A program made the translations under genes and the position numbers. From positions 2,438,323 through 2,502,322 of the forward strand of contig NW_004624801.1 of assembly GCF_000247695.1 (NCBI RefSeq): DNA of 64,000 nt. The letters run 5' to 3'. Position 1 is the first letter of the stretch. Each line of letters starts with the position of its first letter. Shown here in pieces: positions 1-12,234 of this stretch. The stretch is from Heterocephalus glaber. Its lineage: Eukaryota > Chordata > Mammalia > Rodentia > Bathyergidae. Under the pieces are notes generated by a model that was given only the letters and a program-made list of their open reading frames with translations, was not told the origin of the DNA and did no database searches.

Positions 1-64
1 CATACAATGAAGAGAGCAATGGATCCCATTAGTTATCATACCTCTATTAACAAAATGCATCACT

Positions 65-180
65 GTAAAATTCTTTGAGGCTGTGGAAATAAAGCACTGA
101 CCCAAGCAATAAAAACAACCCACAATACTAATTCAATAATTAAAGAACCATGGTGCATTAGAAGAAGAATGAACGACCTC
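65..180 (+). repeat. Direct repeat copy A (unidentified family)
   Basis: This stretch matches 1321-1440 in the same orientation. Both copies carry the core TTCTTTGAG, then CTGTGGAAATAAAGC, then an AATAAAAAC run and the shared ACTAATTCAATAATTA. By eye the identity is roughly three bases in four, with small indels. I do not recognise the family. A pair of solo LTR ends, or two fragments of one old element, would both fit. The AATAAA-type motif is suggestive of an LTR or a 3' end but is not proof. Confidence 0.6.
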
Positions 181-1320
181 TCTTCCCTGGAGCTGGAAAT
201 CATGGTTTAGATGTAGGTATGGAGTTGCAAAGAACAAATAGGGCACCTTGCTAAATTGGAATCTCAGAGAAATAACCAATAAGTGTTTGAGATAAGCATG
301 TCCTATGCAATCTTTGGGACATATGTATGCTAAAAATATTATCAGTCTTTCTTCTGAAATTCAAATATCTTTTTGTTTTTAGTTGCTAAATCTGGCTACT
401 TTATAGACTATTAACTAGCACTTCTATTTTCTTCTCTGAACCTAGCAGAAATATATCTGGTCCCAGAAAAGATAAGAACCTGTCTGACCTGCTGAGCAGC
501 CTTCCCACTCCCCCAGGAAAAGAGCCCCAGTAAACCCCATGGTGGTTCTGTTGGAACTAGAAATTTAATTAACAAAATGCTAACATGCAATTTCAGAGGA
601 GGAAAAAAAAAGAAGTGTTATCATGAAGTTAATAAGAGAACTATTTTAATTTTGGTATTTAACAAGTTATGACCATGCCACTTTGTTCGGGGGGGGGGGA
701 TTTGCATCACTAAAGAATCTTGGAGTGAGAAGGGATGTGATAGAGGGGAAGTGGGAACATCTATACCACACTTCCCTGGGACGTCTTGGAGTCCTCTAGC
801 TCTGGCCTTTAGAAGCCCCTAATGAGCCATGTCCTTTCTTTCCCGTGACTCAGAGAAGGAAGCTAGCTGTCCCCCACATTCCCATGTCAAGTTCAAGCCA
901 AATAGGGGAAGCTCATAAAACCCAAATGTGATTTCCAAAGCTGTCATTTGTCACATTAGGTGTGGCATGACTGGATTTCACTTGGCAGTCATTGCTCTCT
1001 CTCCTTATGTCCCACCTACTCAATACCATGTGATGGCACATCCTCTGTCTCTTTCTCTAAGTGTACCAAACAGCACATGGGCAATGGACCCTGGTCTGAA
1101 GTGTGTCAGGAAAGAGAGCTGATGTCAATGTTCAAGAGCGATGCGGAGACCGAGACACATGGGTCATGAAACAGCACTACCTTTAACGGCAGAATGAAAC
1201 AGTCCTTTGGTCTTGCAGGCTGACCCCAAACCCTCTAGTGGTGGCAGCAGATGTGCCCTCAGCACAGAAGGCTGTGGGTGCTATTCTTTCCCCAAACCTC
1301 AACAGGATGACGTTGGGCTG
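181..1320. other. Unassigned DNA between the direct repeats
   Basis: I see no gene and no repeat that I can name here. An 11-base G run lies at 689-699. The short open frames at 928-1169 overlap one another in different frames and have no protein-like features. If the flanking direct repeats are ends of one element, this would be its interior, but no retroviral or LINE motif is visible. Confidence 0.4.
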
Positions 1321-1440
1321 TAACGTTCTTTGAGACTGTGGAAATAAAGCTGTGAATCAAACAATAAAAACAGCACATGGTACTAATTCAATAATTATCA
1401 AACCACTGCACGTTGGAAGAGAAATAGAAGAACTCTGTGG
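1321..1440 (+). repeat. Direct repeat copy B (unidentified family)
   Basis: This is the second copy of the repeat at 65-180, in the same orientation, 1.26 kb downstream. Similarity continues through the AATAAAAACA run and the ACTAATTCAATAATTA core into the GAAGA-rich segment near 1415-1435. Confidence 0.6.
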
Positions 1441-2170
1441 TCCCATGGCATTAGACAAGCCAGGCCAAGGGCACAGTTGGCCTTGGCTTCCCACCACATT
1501 CCCTGCCCCTCATAACTCCCAGGCATTTGTCACAGTTCCACGGTTTTGTGTATCAGTTAAAAAGATTTTTTTAAAAACAGATTCAATGGACCAAACTGCT
1601 CCTGTGGTTTCATATACTCTGTGCATTAAATTGTCACTGTGAAAACCAGACATGGTCTTCTCCACCCGTTCCTTTCCTTCATCCCCTTCCCATCCTGAAC
1701 ACATCAGGGCCAAAGCCACTACTGAAGCTGTCCGCCGATGAGGACCCAAGGTCAAAGGTCAGGTCCAAAGAGGAAAGAAGGTGTCCATACCTAGGGAGAG
1801 GCCCCACATGGGTGTGGGAGCCCAAGCGGTAAGAAAAGGCATCTAGTTGGAAGGTGAGAAGTGAGTCTTTTCCAAGGGGATCCATCAAAGATGTAAATGG
1901 ACTTAAGATAACAATAACCAAATTCCTCACTGTGGGTGGAGAATTCCAACTGTAGAAAGAGAGAAAAATAGATTGAATCCTGGGCATTGGGCTGAAAATG
2001 AGAATAGTAACATAAATTTATAGTTTTTAGTACTTATGGAATCAGAACTAAATATACATGGAAATATGAGTATGGTGTAAATTTGTCCACATACTAGTGT
2101 GTCTGCACACACAGCTCTACTGGGAGGGCCTGGGAGTAACAACATCCCCCAGAAATGAGCACGCTTAGTT
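1441..2170. other. No feature recognised
   Basis: The sequence is unique-looking, with no supported exon, promoter or repeat. The minus-strand open frames at 1510-1755 and 1679-1987 show no protein family features. Confidence 0.4.
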
Positions 2171-2895
2171 CCTAAATGTCTCTCCATAGTATTCTCCTCT
2201 GAAAGGAACCAAGGCTCCCTGGAGGATTGGCAGATCTCAGGGCTGGGGAAGGGAAAGGACAAGATGATCCTGGGCCATTGAATTGTTCCATAAATCAAGG
2301 AGGTGCTCCAAGAAATGATGATGGCATGTCAAAGGGCATAGCAGTTAGCCCAAAATGAGGGCCTCCTGGCAAATCTGGGGGAATTTGAGCAACAGGACAA
2401 ATGACAAAATAATGGCTATGACTAACAAGTACAATAGGAATCCTTGAGTCCACATACTGACCTAAAGAAAAAAATTCAAAGCTAGGCATGGTGGTGCATG
2501 CTTATAATCCCAGCATTGGGAGGACTGAGGCAGGAGGACTGTAGGTTTGAGCCCAGCCTGGGCCACTTAATGACTTAGCAAGACCCTGTTTCAAATTTTA
2601 AAAGACTGATGTGCTGTTAATGGGTGCTGAGGATTAAGTGGCAGCAAGATGTCAAGGTTAAGGTTCATGGTAGTGGCCGGGGTGTAGGAAGTAGCTACAT
2701 ACATGTGCTATGTTGGAAACTGTCCAATGCATAGGAACCACAGCTAAGTTTTTCTCAGTGATGGGCTACCATGTTGGCTACTCACTCTCATATGTCTCTT
2801 GGGGGGAAAAGTCTTTGTGTTCAAAGACTTGCAATTTTTTCCAGAAGTTTGAAGTTGTTTCAAAATAAAAACCAAAACAATGAAAAAGACTTGGT
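2170..2895 (+). mobile_element. L1M-type LINE 3' end, interrupted by a SINE
   Basis: The order of segments matches the 3' part of an old mammalian L1 (L1ME/L1M class) in sense orientation. It holds the phrase GGAGGTGCTCCAAGAAATGA near 2300, the ACAAATGACAAAATAATGGC region near 2400, and the typical tail TTTGAAGTTGTTTCAAAATA near 2850-2870 followed by an A-rich end. A B1-like SINE sits at 2481-2605 inside it. It has no usable ORF and is a dead fragment. The subfamily name is a guess and a RepeatMasker alignment would fix it. Confidence 0.6.
2481..2605 (+). mobile_element. B1-like SINE (7SL-derived)
   Basis: The start GGCATGGTGGTGCATGC, the CCCAGC box, the GAGGCAGGAGGA segment and the GAGCCCAGCCTGGGCCA box are in the order expected for a 7SL-derived SINE, ending AAGACCCTGTTTCAAA. 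It is diverged and lies inside the L1M at 2170-2895. The ID half seen in the composite copies elsewhere in the window is absent or unrecognisable here. Confidence 0.8.
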
Positions 2896-4480
2896 AAGTA
2901 AATGTGATAGAGATATCAAAATTCAACAGCAGCCAAAGAGAATTGGATCGTGGGGTTGCATCAAGATAGAAGGTTGATTGATTACAATCCACTGGCCCTG
3001 AACTTGAACTGGGCACTCCAGAGTCAACTGTGTAACTTTGTGTCAATGTGACACAGGGGAACTGTGAGGGTCCCAGGGAGATGCTCTTCTCCTCCTCAAG
3101 AGCAGGTTATGATTGATAACCGTGAAGCAGATGGACTTTGTGTGGTTTGGTGTGGATGTGCCTTTCCTCCAGGCTCATGCTACCCTCCCTCTGTCTGACT
3201 TCCAGGCAGTCTTTGCTTTTACTCTTCCCCTGGGCTGACTCACCCAAGCCAGGCTGCACTTGGTGCTACAGCTCGGTCCTCCCAACTTCATGCTCCACCC
3301 ACTCTTCTCTGAACACCATTGACCTTCAGCCATTGGGCGGTGACAGGGACTTAGCAGGAAGAGTTCCTTTGTTCTGAGGGACAGGGTGAACATGCAGTCT
3401 TCTTTGTCCCATGTGAACAGCAATTAGAAGCAGTTGCTCAACCACCTCTCAGGACTTGTTGCCTGATCCATTTATCTTGACTCTTTTGGGTCACCATAAA
3501 GGGAATAAGTGGGATCCAGTGATTATCAGGATGGTGTGATTCTTCCCAGGCCTGGGTAACATGCTGACGGACAGAAGATGGGTTGTTAAATCTCCCTGAA
3601 ATACAGATGTACACACACCAAATGTTTCTGAGCATCACAATGAAACATGGGCTCACTGGAATCCCTTTTTTCCCATCCATGGTTAACAAAGCCCCAAAAT
3701 AGACCATCATCCCCCTCAGTCCAGAATAGAAAGAAAGAGAAATCCAAGAGAAAGAAAAAGGAAGAGGGATATGCCCATAGGACCAGTTCAAGTGACTTCC
3801 TTCATAAAGTGACCCCAGAGAGGGAAGAATGCTGACTGTGCTTCTGAAATACCAGCTCGTCATGTGCCATGGCGACAGGCAGGTCGACAAGATGGTCTGG
3901 ATCATGTAACATGGCCCTGGCACACAACTCCACATGGCACCCTGACAAATCAAACACAAGACTGCCGGGATCATTCTCTACCACTCACACTGCTGGGAAT
4001 CCAACTCCCATGGGTAATGCTTGAGTTTGTTTAAAAGCAGGAAGGAGCAGTCCATAATCCTGGCAAATTGTATATTTCAGCCCTAAGAAATAGGTGCCTG
4101 TCATCAGTCTCCTGTGGGTGCTCTGTTAAAAAGCATAACTGGAATGGTACAAGTATGGCACAAACTTGAAGCCCAAGCTCACATTCAGCTTTTGGGCATA
4201 AATTTGAAAAAACAAACAGGAAAAACGACTTAAAATAAGAACATTTAATTATGACATAAGATGAGAAGTCTGAAGATAAGTGGACCCAGGGTAGCTTAAA
4301 TTAGCACCTCAAATGTGTCAGTGCCGTGGGGTCTCCCTCCCTGAAAATTTTTCACTGTACCTCTGACCACAAAATGGCCACCACAGCTCCAAATATCAAA
4401 TCTTACTTTGAAAATCTATCATCTACCTTAAGTGCCAAAGAAGGAATGAGCTGAATAAATGCGACCACTGCCTTCTTACA
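2896..4480. other. Unassigned DNA holding a 178-codon minus-strand open frame
   Basis: No repeat or gene is recognised. The minus strand has an uninterrupted frame of 178 codons at 3438-3974. It is rich in Ser, Trp and Cys, has no domain I recognise, and an overlapping open frame in another register at 3802-3984. In 64 kb about one frame of this length is expected by chance, so I do not call it a gene. A decayed retroviral interior read in antisense is a possibility I could not confirm. Confidence 0.4.
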
Positions 4481-4484
4481 GCAT

Positions 4485-4640
4485 ACATTCAGAAAACACA
4501 CTTGCCATGTGCCAAGGGCTAGAAGAGTTTAGAGGTTTCTACTACCAATAAGACAGTAGAATTCCAATCTTCAGGGCCCTCACATCTAGGCAGAGTTCAG
4601 GTTGGTAGGAGATTTGTGAAGTAGTGGCAATGAAAGAGAC
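4485..4640 (+). repeat. Ancient L2/MIR-like fragment
   Basis: The segment reads like the common old-repeat theme of a 'tissue growth' consensus end: GCCATGTGCCAAGGGCTAGA followed by AATAAGACAGTAGAATTCC and AGGGCCCTCACATCTAGGCA. The order matches L2-type 3' sequence. It is strongly diverged, so the call is tentative. Confidence 0.4.
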
Positions 4641-5390
4641 CCAAGTATATCTACCTCTGAAGTGAAAAATGGAAGGATATTTTTGGAAGGCCTTTCCAAG
4701 CAAAAGGTATTGTTATGGAACAGTTAAATCTCTGTAAATAGCAACAGCCCTGGATGGGAGAGAGAAGAAGGAATGATTTGATACCTCTTGTTGCTGTGCA
4801 AGAAAAATATTCCCTCCTGATTTTCACAACCCTCTGCCAAGTAGGAAAATTCCCCTCTGCATCCCTGTATCACATCTAAATGCCAAATCTCCAGAGGGCA
4901 CGCAGCAAGGGGGCCAGGTGACCTGGCTGTGGCAAAGGGAGGAAGAGGGAGATGAGCTGACAAACTGAGGTCAGCACTTCAGGGGTGATATTCTGGGCAA
5001 GTCCTTGATGCTCTTCTTGTCGAAGTTTTTATTTCTCGGTACAATGGAAATAGCTCACTTTGCCCCTTTGCTGTTAAAATGAGCAGAATCTCACAGGGAG
5101 AGTCCAGCCTGGCAGAACTAGGCAGGAAAGAGGAAGGGAGCATCCCTACCCCTGCCATGTAGATCAGGAGAGTCCTAGCTTTCAAGTTCAGGGAGTCTCC
5201 ATCCCAACCTAAGCACTTTCTCTTTGACCTCTTGGGCACCACAGTCTCATGCTTGCTGCTTCCTGGCTTTTCTCCATGGCAACCCTGCACCATTCCAGAG
5301 CCATTCGATGTCCAGGGTCACCAAGCCCACTGCAATCTAAAGCTTTTTCACTACTGTGTTTGTTCCTCACTGGCCCACTCTTCCAGCCAC
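4641..5390. other. No feature recognised
   Basis: I see no repeat or gene in this stretch. The open frames on both strands lack protein-like features. Confidence 0.4.
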
Positions 5391-7560
5391 TTCGTCATTA
5401 TCCAAAATGTCAGTCCCTCCTCTGACATTTTAAAACGTGAGGTCTCTGACACACTGTTCTATCTTTCCAGCTGTTTCTCTTTGCCCATTCTCTCACCTCA
5501 TTATGATTGCCAGCCTCTGGGCTCCTCCCTTTCCTTCCAATGTGCCAGCTCTCTCCAAGTGCCATTTTCTTCCCATCCAAGCCCATTTGGTCATGACTAC
5601 TCTCTTGCCAATGACACCAATAATACTGCTTCTTTCTATTCTCAACCCCATGTAGGGACCAGGCCAACCAAATGTCTACTTCACTCTATGTCCCCATGGC
5701 TGGGACGACTGAGGAACTCCCACACATGGCAGGCCCCAGAGGACCAGGCTTGACAAATCTCTCATGGTACCCAGCGATCCCCCACACTGTTTTCCAGCTA
5801 GTGCCATTCCCTCTTCCTGGCTGCAGTGCCAGACTTTTAAACCCCTCCTGCCATCAGTTCTGAAGAAGATGACCTTGTTTCCTATTTCATTGAAGAAAAA
5901 TACAGAGGCAATCAGAAGTAAACTTCCTCAGTCAACGCACAGCCCTGCCTGTGTCCTTCCCATCTTCCCCAGATTCTCAGTACAGATTACACCTTCTCTG
6001 GGTCCAGAACCAATCCATGAACTCTTGCCCATTTCTCCCCTCACTTCCTTCAAACAGCTGATCCTAATATTTCTTACATTTTTCTCTCTTTCCATTGGCT
6101 TCTTCCTCTCATTGTATTAACATTCTCAAATGTTTTCTACTTTATGCATCTATTAAATTTCCATTGATTCTGAGTAATTCTTTCTCTTCCTCTTCTCTTA
6201 AATGAGTCTGTATATCTCCTTTATTATCTTTCAGTCATGCTCTCAGTTCTTTTGAATTGCTCTGCTTCTTACAAAGCCCTCTCCAAGGTTGCTTATGACT
6301 TCGTAGTTCCCAAATACAACAGTGCTTTCCAGCAGTCTTATCCTGCCCTTTTTGCTCTGTTTGTCATAATACCCAAAACATCTATCTTTGGGTGTCTTCT
6401 ACTCCCATTGTGGATGCTTTCTAGTCTCTCCTCATCTTCTCCTTTCTCTGGTCAATCCTCCTTAGCCTGTACATGAACTTCTCTATCCATCTCTCAAACC
6501 TTGGTGTTTCTCAAAGTTCCATTCTCCTCCACCCTTTTCCATAGTAACCCAACCATGCACAGACTGTAGGCATCATCCATATGCCAACAACTTCTCAGTT
6601 ACCATCCCAGTCAGGGTCCTCTTATCAGTTCCATGCTCAGAGACCCCATCGCCTGCTGGGCACTGACCCTTGGACCTCACATAGCTCAGACTCTGCATGT
6701 CAAACACTCCTGCAACAATCTTATTCTTCCCAACTGCCAACTTTCCTCATCTTTCGAACTCTGAGAATAGAACTACCAACCACCTTTGTGGATCGAGGGC
6801 AAAGCACCAGCTTAGACATTCCCTTCCTCTTGCACCCACATGGTCAATCTCATCTCCCCCAAGTCTCACAAGTCAATGGCTCCCTTGCCATCATCATTGC
6901 AGGCCACTGTTCCTAGCTTCCTTGTCTGCAATTTTGCAAATGCTCTCATCTTCTGGCTCCAACTGAAGTCCCCAATGATACATCTTCCACATGCTCCCAA
7001 AGCTATCTTTCTAACATGTAAATATGCTTATCTCTTTCCCAATGTACTTAAAATTCTTCCCGGGCTCCTTACTGCCAGTAGGATGAGAGTGTCCTTCTGT
7101 GACCTGGTTTCTTCATTTCTCTCCAGTCTAATGTCACATCATGGCTCCCATTGAACATGACACTTCAACACCCATAACTACTCCCCATCCTGGAATAACC
7201 CATGCTCTAAAGACTCCAGTCCCTTAATATGTGGCTTGTCATCTGTCTGCAATAGCTCGTCTTCAATCCTTTCCTCTACCCCACTACCCCTCGCCTGTCT
7301 GGGAGTCTCAGCTCAAGCACCTCACCTCCCATGGAGTCTCCCATGACCACAGAGAAAGATGTCAGAGCATCTCCTATTCATTTCTTCTTCTATCACTAGT
7401 CATTGAACACACCTCCATCACAGTCAGGATCACATTATGTGGAGCTCTTCCTCTGTCCTTCTCTTTTCTCCAAGGGTGGAACCGAGCTCTCTCACTCTGT
7501 GGTCCAAGGGCCACTTCTCAGGTGCAGTACGTGCTTGTAAAATTGTGTTGAGTGTGTGAA
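5390..7560 (+). mobile_element. Degenerate L2-like LINE with reverse-transcriptase remnants
   Basis: This 2-kb pyrimidine-rich block on the plus strand reads like a badly worn L2 (CR1/L2 clade) LINE. Near 6280-6330 the run CTCTCCAAGGTTGCTTATGA and the following 'gt-agttcccaaatac' stretch resemble the L2 reverse-transcriptase codons just before the first catalytic motif. Near 6500 CTTGGTGTTTCTCAAAG lies where the family's G-V-P-Q-G motif is expected, and near 6575 CATATGCCAACAACTTC lies where the Y-A-D-D motif should be, now altered. Near 6990-7090 the 'ccaaagctatctttctaaca' segment matches the region past the RT. Frames are broken many times, so no protein can be made. Boundaries are rough, and the 5' 700 bases are the least certain part. 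Confidence 0.5.
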
Positions 7561-9880
7561 GAAATTCAAGAATGGATATGACTCCTGGTCTTTAATTGTA
7601 AATAGGCACACCTGAGAACAACTGTGCCCCTGGAAGGAAAAACAAGGAGTGATAACAATAAATGAAGCCGGTCCAAATAGAAAGGGTTTTAGCTAGGAAC
7701 AGGCTTCACAGATTGGATCCTGTAACGAAGTGGATGTCTGTAAGTAGCAGAGTTCAGAACTGCTCCATTAAAACATCCTGAAACCCATGAAGGGCTTTCT
7801 GTGTGCTAAGCCCCCTTGACCTCTCACCATCGCAGGAAGAAATGAAGGCCACACTGTGAGCATCTGGCCACTGGTCCTCAGCTTGCACAGCAGCTGAGCC
7901 TGTACCCCAGAGGGCAGATGGGCCACTTGGGCCATGGAGAAGTGCTCTTGCAGCTCTGGTCCCCATGGCTTCCAGTTCCCTACAGCTGGAGTCCCCTGTT
8001 GCTCCTGGCTGGGCTGGAGTCAGCCTGCACCTCTGTCCAGTGGCAAAGGAAAAGGGGATCAGATGGCCACTGGGCCACTGCAACCCCTCCTGCCTGCAGC
8101 TTCTTGGGTTGTGACTGAGCACTGACCAAGGCCCACTACCACCTGTCCTTGCTTCCTCTAAGCCTCTGGACCAGGAAGGCATATGGATGCAAGGACAGGT
8201 TAAGAGAATGGCTTTGGTTACTCTAGAAGCAGGGATCTCAAAACATTTCAGACACTATATGAGAATACGGGTCTGGGGTTAACAGTTACAGAAAACTTCA
8301 TGGAGACAGCCCTCCTCCCTTCTCTCTCCCAAACCCTCACACCACTCCTGCCACCCCTCCCCACTCTCCCTCAAAGAAATCCTAGAATTAAAAAATGCAT
8401 AACCAGGCTTCTTCTATTCCCTTCCCAACTCAGGCATCAAACCACTCTGAGCATAGCCAGACATGAGGGCCACCTGCTTGGAAAATTCTCTTTCAAACCT
8501 GAAACTAGACTTTTCATCATTGCTCAAATGCAATAGTGATGATAACTAGCACAGACCTATTGATCCAGGACCTAAAACGGATTAGGAAAGGATTAAGAAG
8601 GCATATCCTGGTTTTTCCTGCTGCTTCAAGCAAATCCTACCACGTGTTGTTGGTAAGGGGTCCCAATGCTAGTGAATGCTCTCAGGATCCCCGAAGACAT
8701 GGCTTAGCAAAGTGCAATCCTAAAAGCTAACTTATTGACTACTTCAATATACCAGGCATGTCAGTAGGTTCTCTGTGTGAATTAAGACACTTAGTGGACT
8801 TTTGGCCTCTTTTTATAAGAATCCCTGCCATTGAGCCCTTCAACCATCCTCAAAGAAGGAGCAAGAAGGGAACATGGGCCTCCTTTGACTTTCCCAGAAG
8901 CTTCCTAGGGCTCTTCCTCTATCCTAAATCAGGCCCCTCGCCATCATTACTTGGCCCTGAATTTGTCGGAAGTATCTCCCAGTTCATGTCCACCCATGGC
9001 TCCCTGGACACGACCTCCCAGAACTTGATCTGCCACCCGCTCCAGAGCCCTCACAGCAAACCCCTCGCCCCAGCAGAGGGCCTGGTTTAGCCACTACAGC
9101 AGAGGGCTCCTGGGAAATGTCAGTGTACAAGGAACACCACTGTCACCTCCCTACAGTCACACCACAAATGCCTGACCAGTGCCAAGTGGAAGCCGGAAAC
9201 AGAAAAGAAACTTCTCAGAGATGGACAGAGCCAGGTCACTGTGTTAAAGCAAAGCTACCATGCAGCCTCTTCCTACTGCATCATCTCTGACTTGCATCCT
9301 TCTTCCAAACCAATCCTTCGAAGACTGGGGTAATACCTTGGCAAGGGAAGTGATCCCCTCCTATCCAGAGTTCCTGGGAGCATGAGCTCATCCAGGCCTC
9401 CTTGCTCCTGCCCTGAGCCAGGCTGCCACAAAATGAGCTAAGGGGAAGGCGTGGCCTAGTCAGCGATGCCTGGGCCAGACCCTCTCACCAGTTTGGACAC
9501 ATCCCCTCCTTTGGTTTAAGTGGTACATCTTAGGAAACAGCCTCTGTTATTTGGCAGCAGCTTCTCTCTGAGCTTGCCTGCTAATCCCCACCCACCCGAC
9601 TCCATCTGCTGCCTGTACGTGCTCCAGGCTGCCTTCCTTCTCCCATTCCTGCTCACCAGTCCCTGTTCCATGGTGTAGACAAAGGGTTAAATGCTTCCAG
9701 GATGGGAGAGGGCAGGCCACAGGGATGCAGGTGCTAGCAGGGAAAGTGTGGGCTGGAATCTAGAAGGTTCTGCCACTGTTTCAACAGCTCCTTTGGGTGA
9801 GGAGCGATCACAGATTTTTACCAAAAGTCTCCCAGTAAGAATTCCATAAATCTAGAAGCTGTGAAACTCAATGGAAACTT
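7561..9880. other. Mostly unassigned DNA
   Basis: I recognise nothing I can name apart from a weak MIR/L2-like stretch near 8730-8835 (TATACCAGGCATGTCAGTAG and following). Overlapping frames at 7754-8182 (minus) and 7918-8125 (plus) are in G+C-rich sequence where stops are rarer, and I give them no weight. Confidence 0.35.
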
Positions 9881-9884
9881 AATT

Positions 9885-9960
9885 AAATGAGTTACTATAT
9901 GTGGCGTGCTTGTGAACAATGCTTGGCACACAGTGAGCTACATAAACACTTGGAAATGAG
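9885..9960 (+). repeat. MIR tail fragment
   Basis: The piece AATGCTTGGCACACAGTGAG followed by ACATAAACACTTGG is the familiar 3' end of MIR-type SINEs (normally '...cctggcacatagtaggcactcaataaa'). It is short and diverged. Confidence 0.5.
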
Positions 9961-10106
9961 TAAGAGTTTGGGGAAATCTACATTTCAACACCCTAGCAGT
10001 CTGTATATCCTAGAATCCATGCAAATGGTTGACCTTGGTGTCTGTGTTGGAAGTCACTCGGTGCCACAAAGTCTTAAGCTACTACTCTGTCCTCTGTCTC
10101 ATTCCC

Positions 10107-10109
<3 letters not shown>

Positions 10110-10146
<37 letters not shown>

Positions 10147-10152
10147 CCTCTC
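10110..10152 (+). repeat. (CT)n simple repeat
   Basis: This is an almost pure CT run with a few TTTC and CCTC interruptions. It produces low-complexity Leu-Ser open frames on the plus strand that are not genes. Confidence 0.95.
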
Positions 10153-10289
10153 AATCAGTAAGTTTCCTGCATTCATGGTTTAAAACTCTTATCTTTTGCT
10201 CTCGTCACCATCCTTACTCTGAAATCCAGTGAAAACCCTGGCTTTTGCTAAGCCTTGTGTTGGTGTGGTTTATGTGGAGTCTTCCCTAT

Positions 10290-10620
10290 CTCCTTGGCAG
10301 TGATTACATTGGCTTCATAATAATCACCATGTAGAATCAAGCTGTAATTATAGGAATGTACTGGAAAGCTCATGTGAGTGTAAGCTTTGCTCTCTCAAAC
10401 ACACTGGCAAGGGCTCTAGCTGGATTTCCAGGGAAGATCGCCTCTAGAAATCTCATAGAAAGAAGAGCAGAGTTGCAGAGGAGGCACGACCCCGATGCCC
10501 ATAATTTCAGTTCCACTGCTCATTCATCCTTTGCTGCTTTATGCAAAAATACAAAACTCTTCACTCCTCCCAGAGCCAACCATGTTCAGCATTCACATCC
10601 TTCAAAATTATGACTCAGAG
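10290..10620. other. Unique sequence, possible conserved non-coding element
   Basis: This stretch has no repeat signature and carries short AT-rich cores such as CATAATAATCACC and GCTGTAATTATAGG that look like homeodomain-type sites. It reads like preserved regulatory DNA, but this is an impression only. There is no alignment behind it. Confidence 0.25.
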
Positions 10621-11178
10621 AGAACAGAGCGGGAAAGAAGCAAGAATGCTTTTGTCTTTGTTACGGCTTTGAGGGGGAATGAGGAACATGGCCGAGAAAG
10701 GAGGCAAGCATCTCCACCCAAGTGGAGCAGCCAATCTCCCAGCTGGGCCGATGGTACAGGGGTTTTGCCTGGTCCTGGCTGCCACAGTGAACCATGGCTG
10801 AGATTCTGCCCAAGGCCTCCTGCTCACCAGGAGAAGGGAGTGACAGATGTTGCTCTCCTGAGACATGATGAAAGATATGAGTCAGAAGAAGTGGGAGGGA
10901 AGTTGGCTCCAGGATCCTGGCCCTGCACGCCAGCAGCTGGATAGGGCTGAAGGAAGAGGAGGATCCCTAAGGAAAGAGTATCACTGTCTCCAGCTGCCTT
11001 CTTTCTAATCCACTTGGAGATTTCAAAATATGCCAGGCACCAAGTGGTCAAGTCTAGGGCTACTCGGCGAACCAGCAGCCATCTACAGATATGTTTTCAT
11101 TAAAATTTCTTCCTTGGTGCCTATAGTAGGAAAAACCCTCATGGGGAATTGTACCAGCAGATTGCAGCAGAGTTTATG
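10621..11178. other. No feature recognised
   Basis: The sequence is unique-looking. The 149-codon plus-strand frame (10495-10944) overlaps open frames on both strands and has no motif. Confidence 0.35.
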
Positions 11179-11504
11179 CAGGCTCTGCACCCCAACCCCA
11201 AAGTCTGAAATCTGAAATGGTCCAAAAGCTGAGACTTTTTTGGGCATCAACATGATGATATGAGCAGAAAGTTCCACATCATGAAACTTGGTTTTACACA
11301 CAAAATTATTCTAAATATTGTATAAAATTACCTTCAGGTTATATGTCTAAGGTGTCCATGAAACAAATAAATTTTGTGTTCAGACTTGGTTCTCATTCCC
11401 GAGGTATCTCACTGTGTATATGCAAATATTCCAAAGTCTAAAAGAAAAGTGAAACCTGAAACACTTAGAGCCCCAAGCCTTTTGGATAAGGGACACTGGA
11501 CCTG
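11179..11504 (-). mobile_element. Tc1/mariner-superfamily MITE
   Basis: The right end carries TTTTGGATAAGGGACACTGG then ACCTG. It is preceded by TATATGCAAATATTCCAAA and GGTATCTCACTGTG, which are characteristic internal phrases of an old mammalian DNA transposon whose ends read CAGG...CCTG. The left end holds the AAGTCTGAAATCTGAAATGG piece expected near the other terminus. It is non-autonomous, with no ORF. I am confident of the class but not of the family name. Confidence 0.6.
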
Positions 11505-12234
11505 TACTCTAAGATGGGCAGGAACAGACGTGAAAAGGGCAATAGGACAAGAACAAAGAGCACAAAGCCCACATTCAGCCTTTTAGAACCACAGATCTGG
11601 AAACACAGGTTGATTGTCACCTTTCCCTCCTAGCTGACCTTCCCCTGTGATCTTCTGGATGACAAGTGTGTCCAGTGGTACAGAAGGGTTGCCCCAGTAC
11701 CTGGTCCACAATACACAGCAAGTTGGGGCTGAGCATCTGGATTGGCTTCATCCCAGGGAAGACACATGGACAGACACAAGCAAAGATCTCTCCAGCCTCC
11801 CCTCAGTTCCTTATTCATTCTCTACCTTTCCACAGTCATCCTCCCCATAGCCATACACAGATCCCTGCAGGGAGGAGACTACAGGGTAATAAAACTCAAA
11901 TGAGGCTTTGACGGTACTGGAAAAGTAAGCCCAGGGACCATTTTCACCTCCTAGAAACCAGAAACATTCTGTTTCCAAAAGTCACAGCTCTAAGGAGCCC
12001 TGCTTGCTTGGGGTGGCGGTGCTAGCTAGCACTGCTCAGTCTCTGGGATCCTGAAACTAAGCAGCTAAACAGACAGCAAGGGCTCAGAGCAGGCGAAACA
12101 GGAGGAGAAGGTGAAAGGGCTCATCTGCTGGGGACTGGTTCACCATGCCTTCTCGGACACCGTGAGCAGGTGAACACTGGAGCCACCAGAGATCTGCGGA
12201 CCCTAGCATTCACTCACTCATTTTTACAGTTCAC
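11505..12234. other. No feature recognised
   Basis: I see no repeat or gene that I can support. Confidence 0.35.

Noticed and set aside
3438..3974. 178-codon minus-strand frame, possibly of retroviral origin
   Set aside because: I could not place any gag, pol or env motif, and about one frame of this length is expected by chance. I keep it only as an unassigned open frame.
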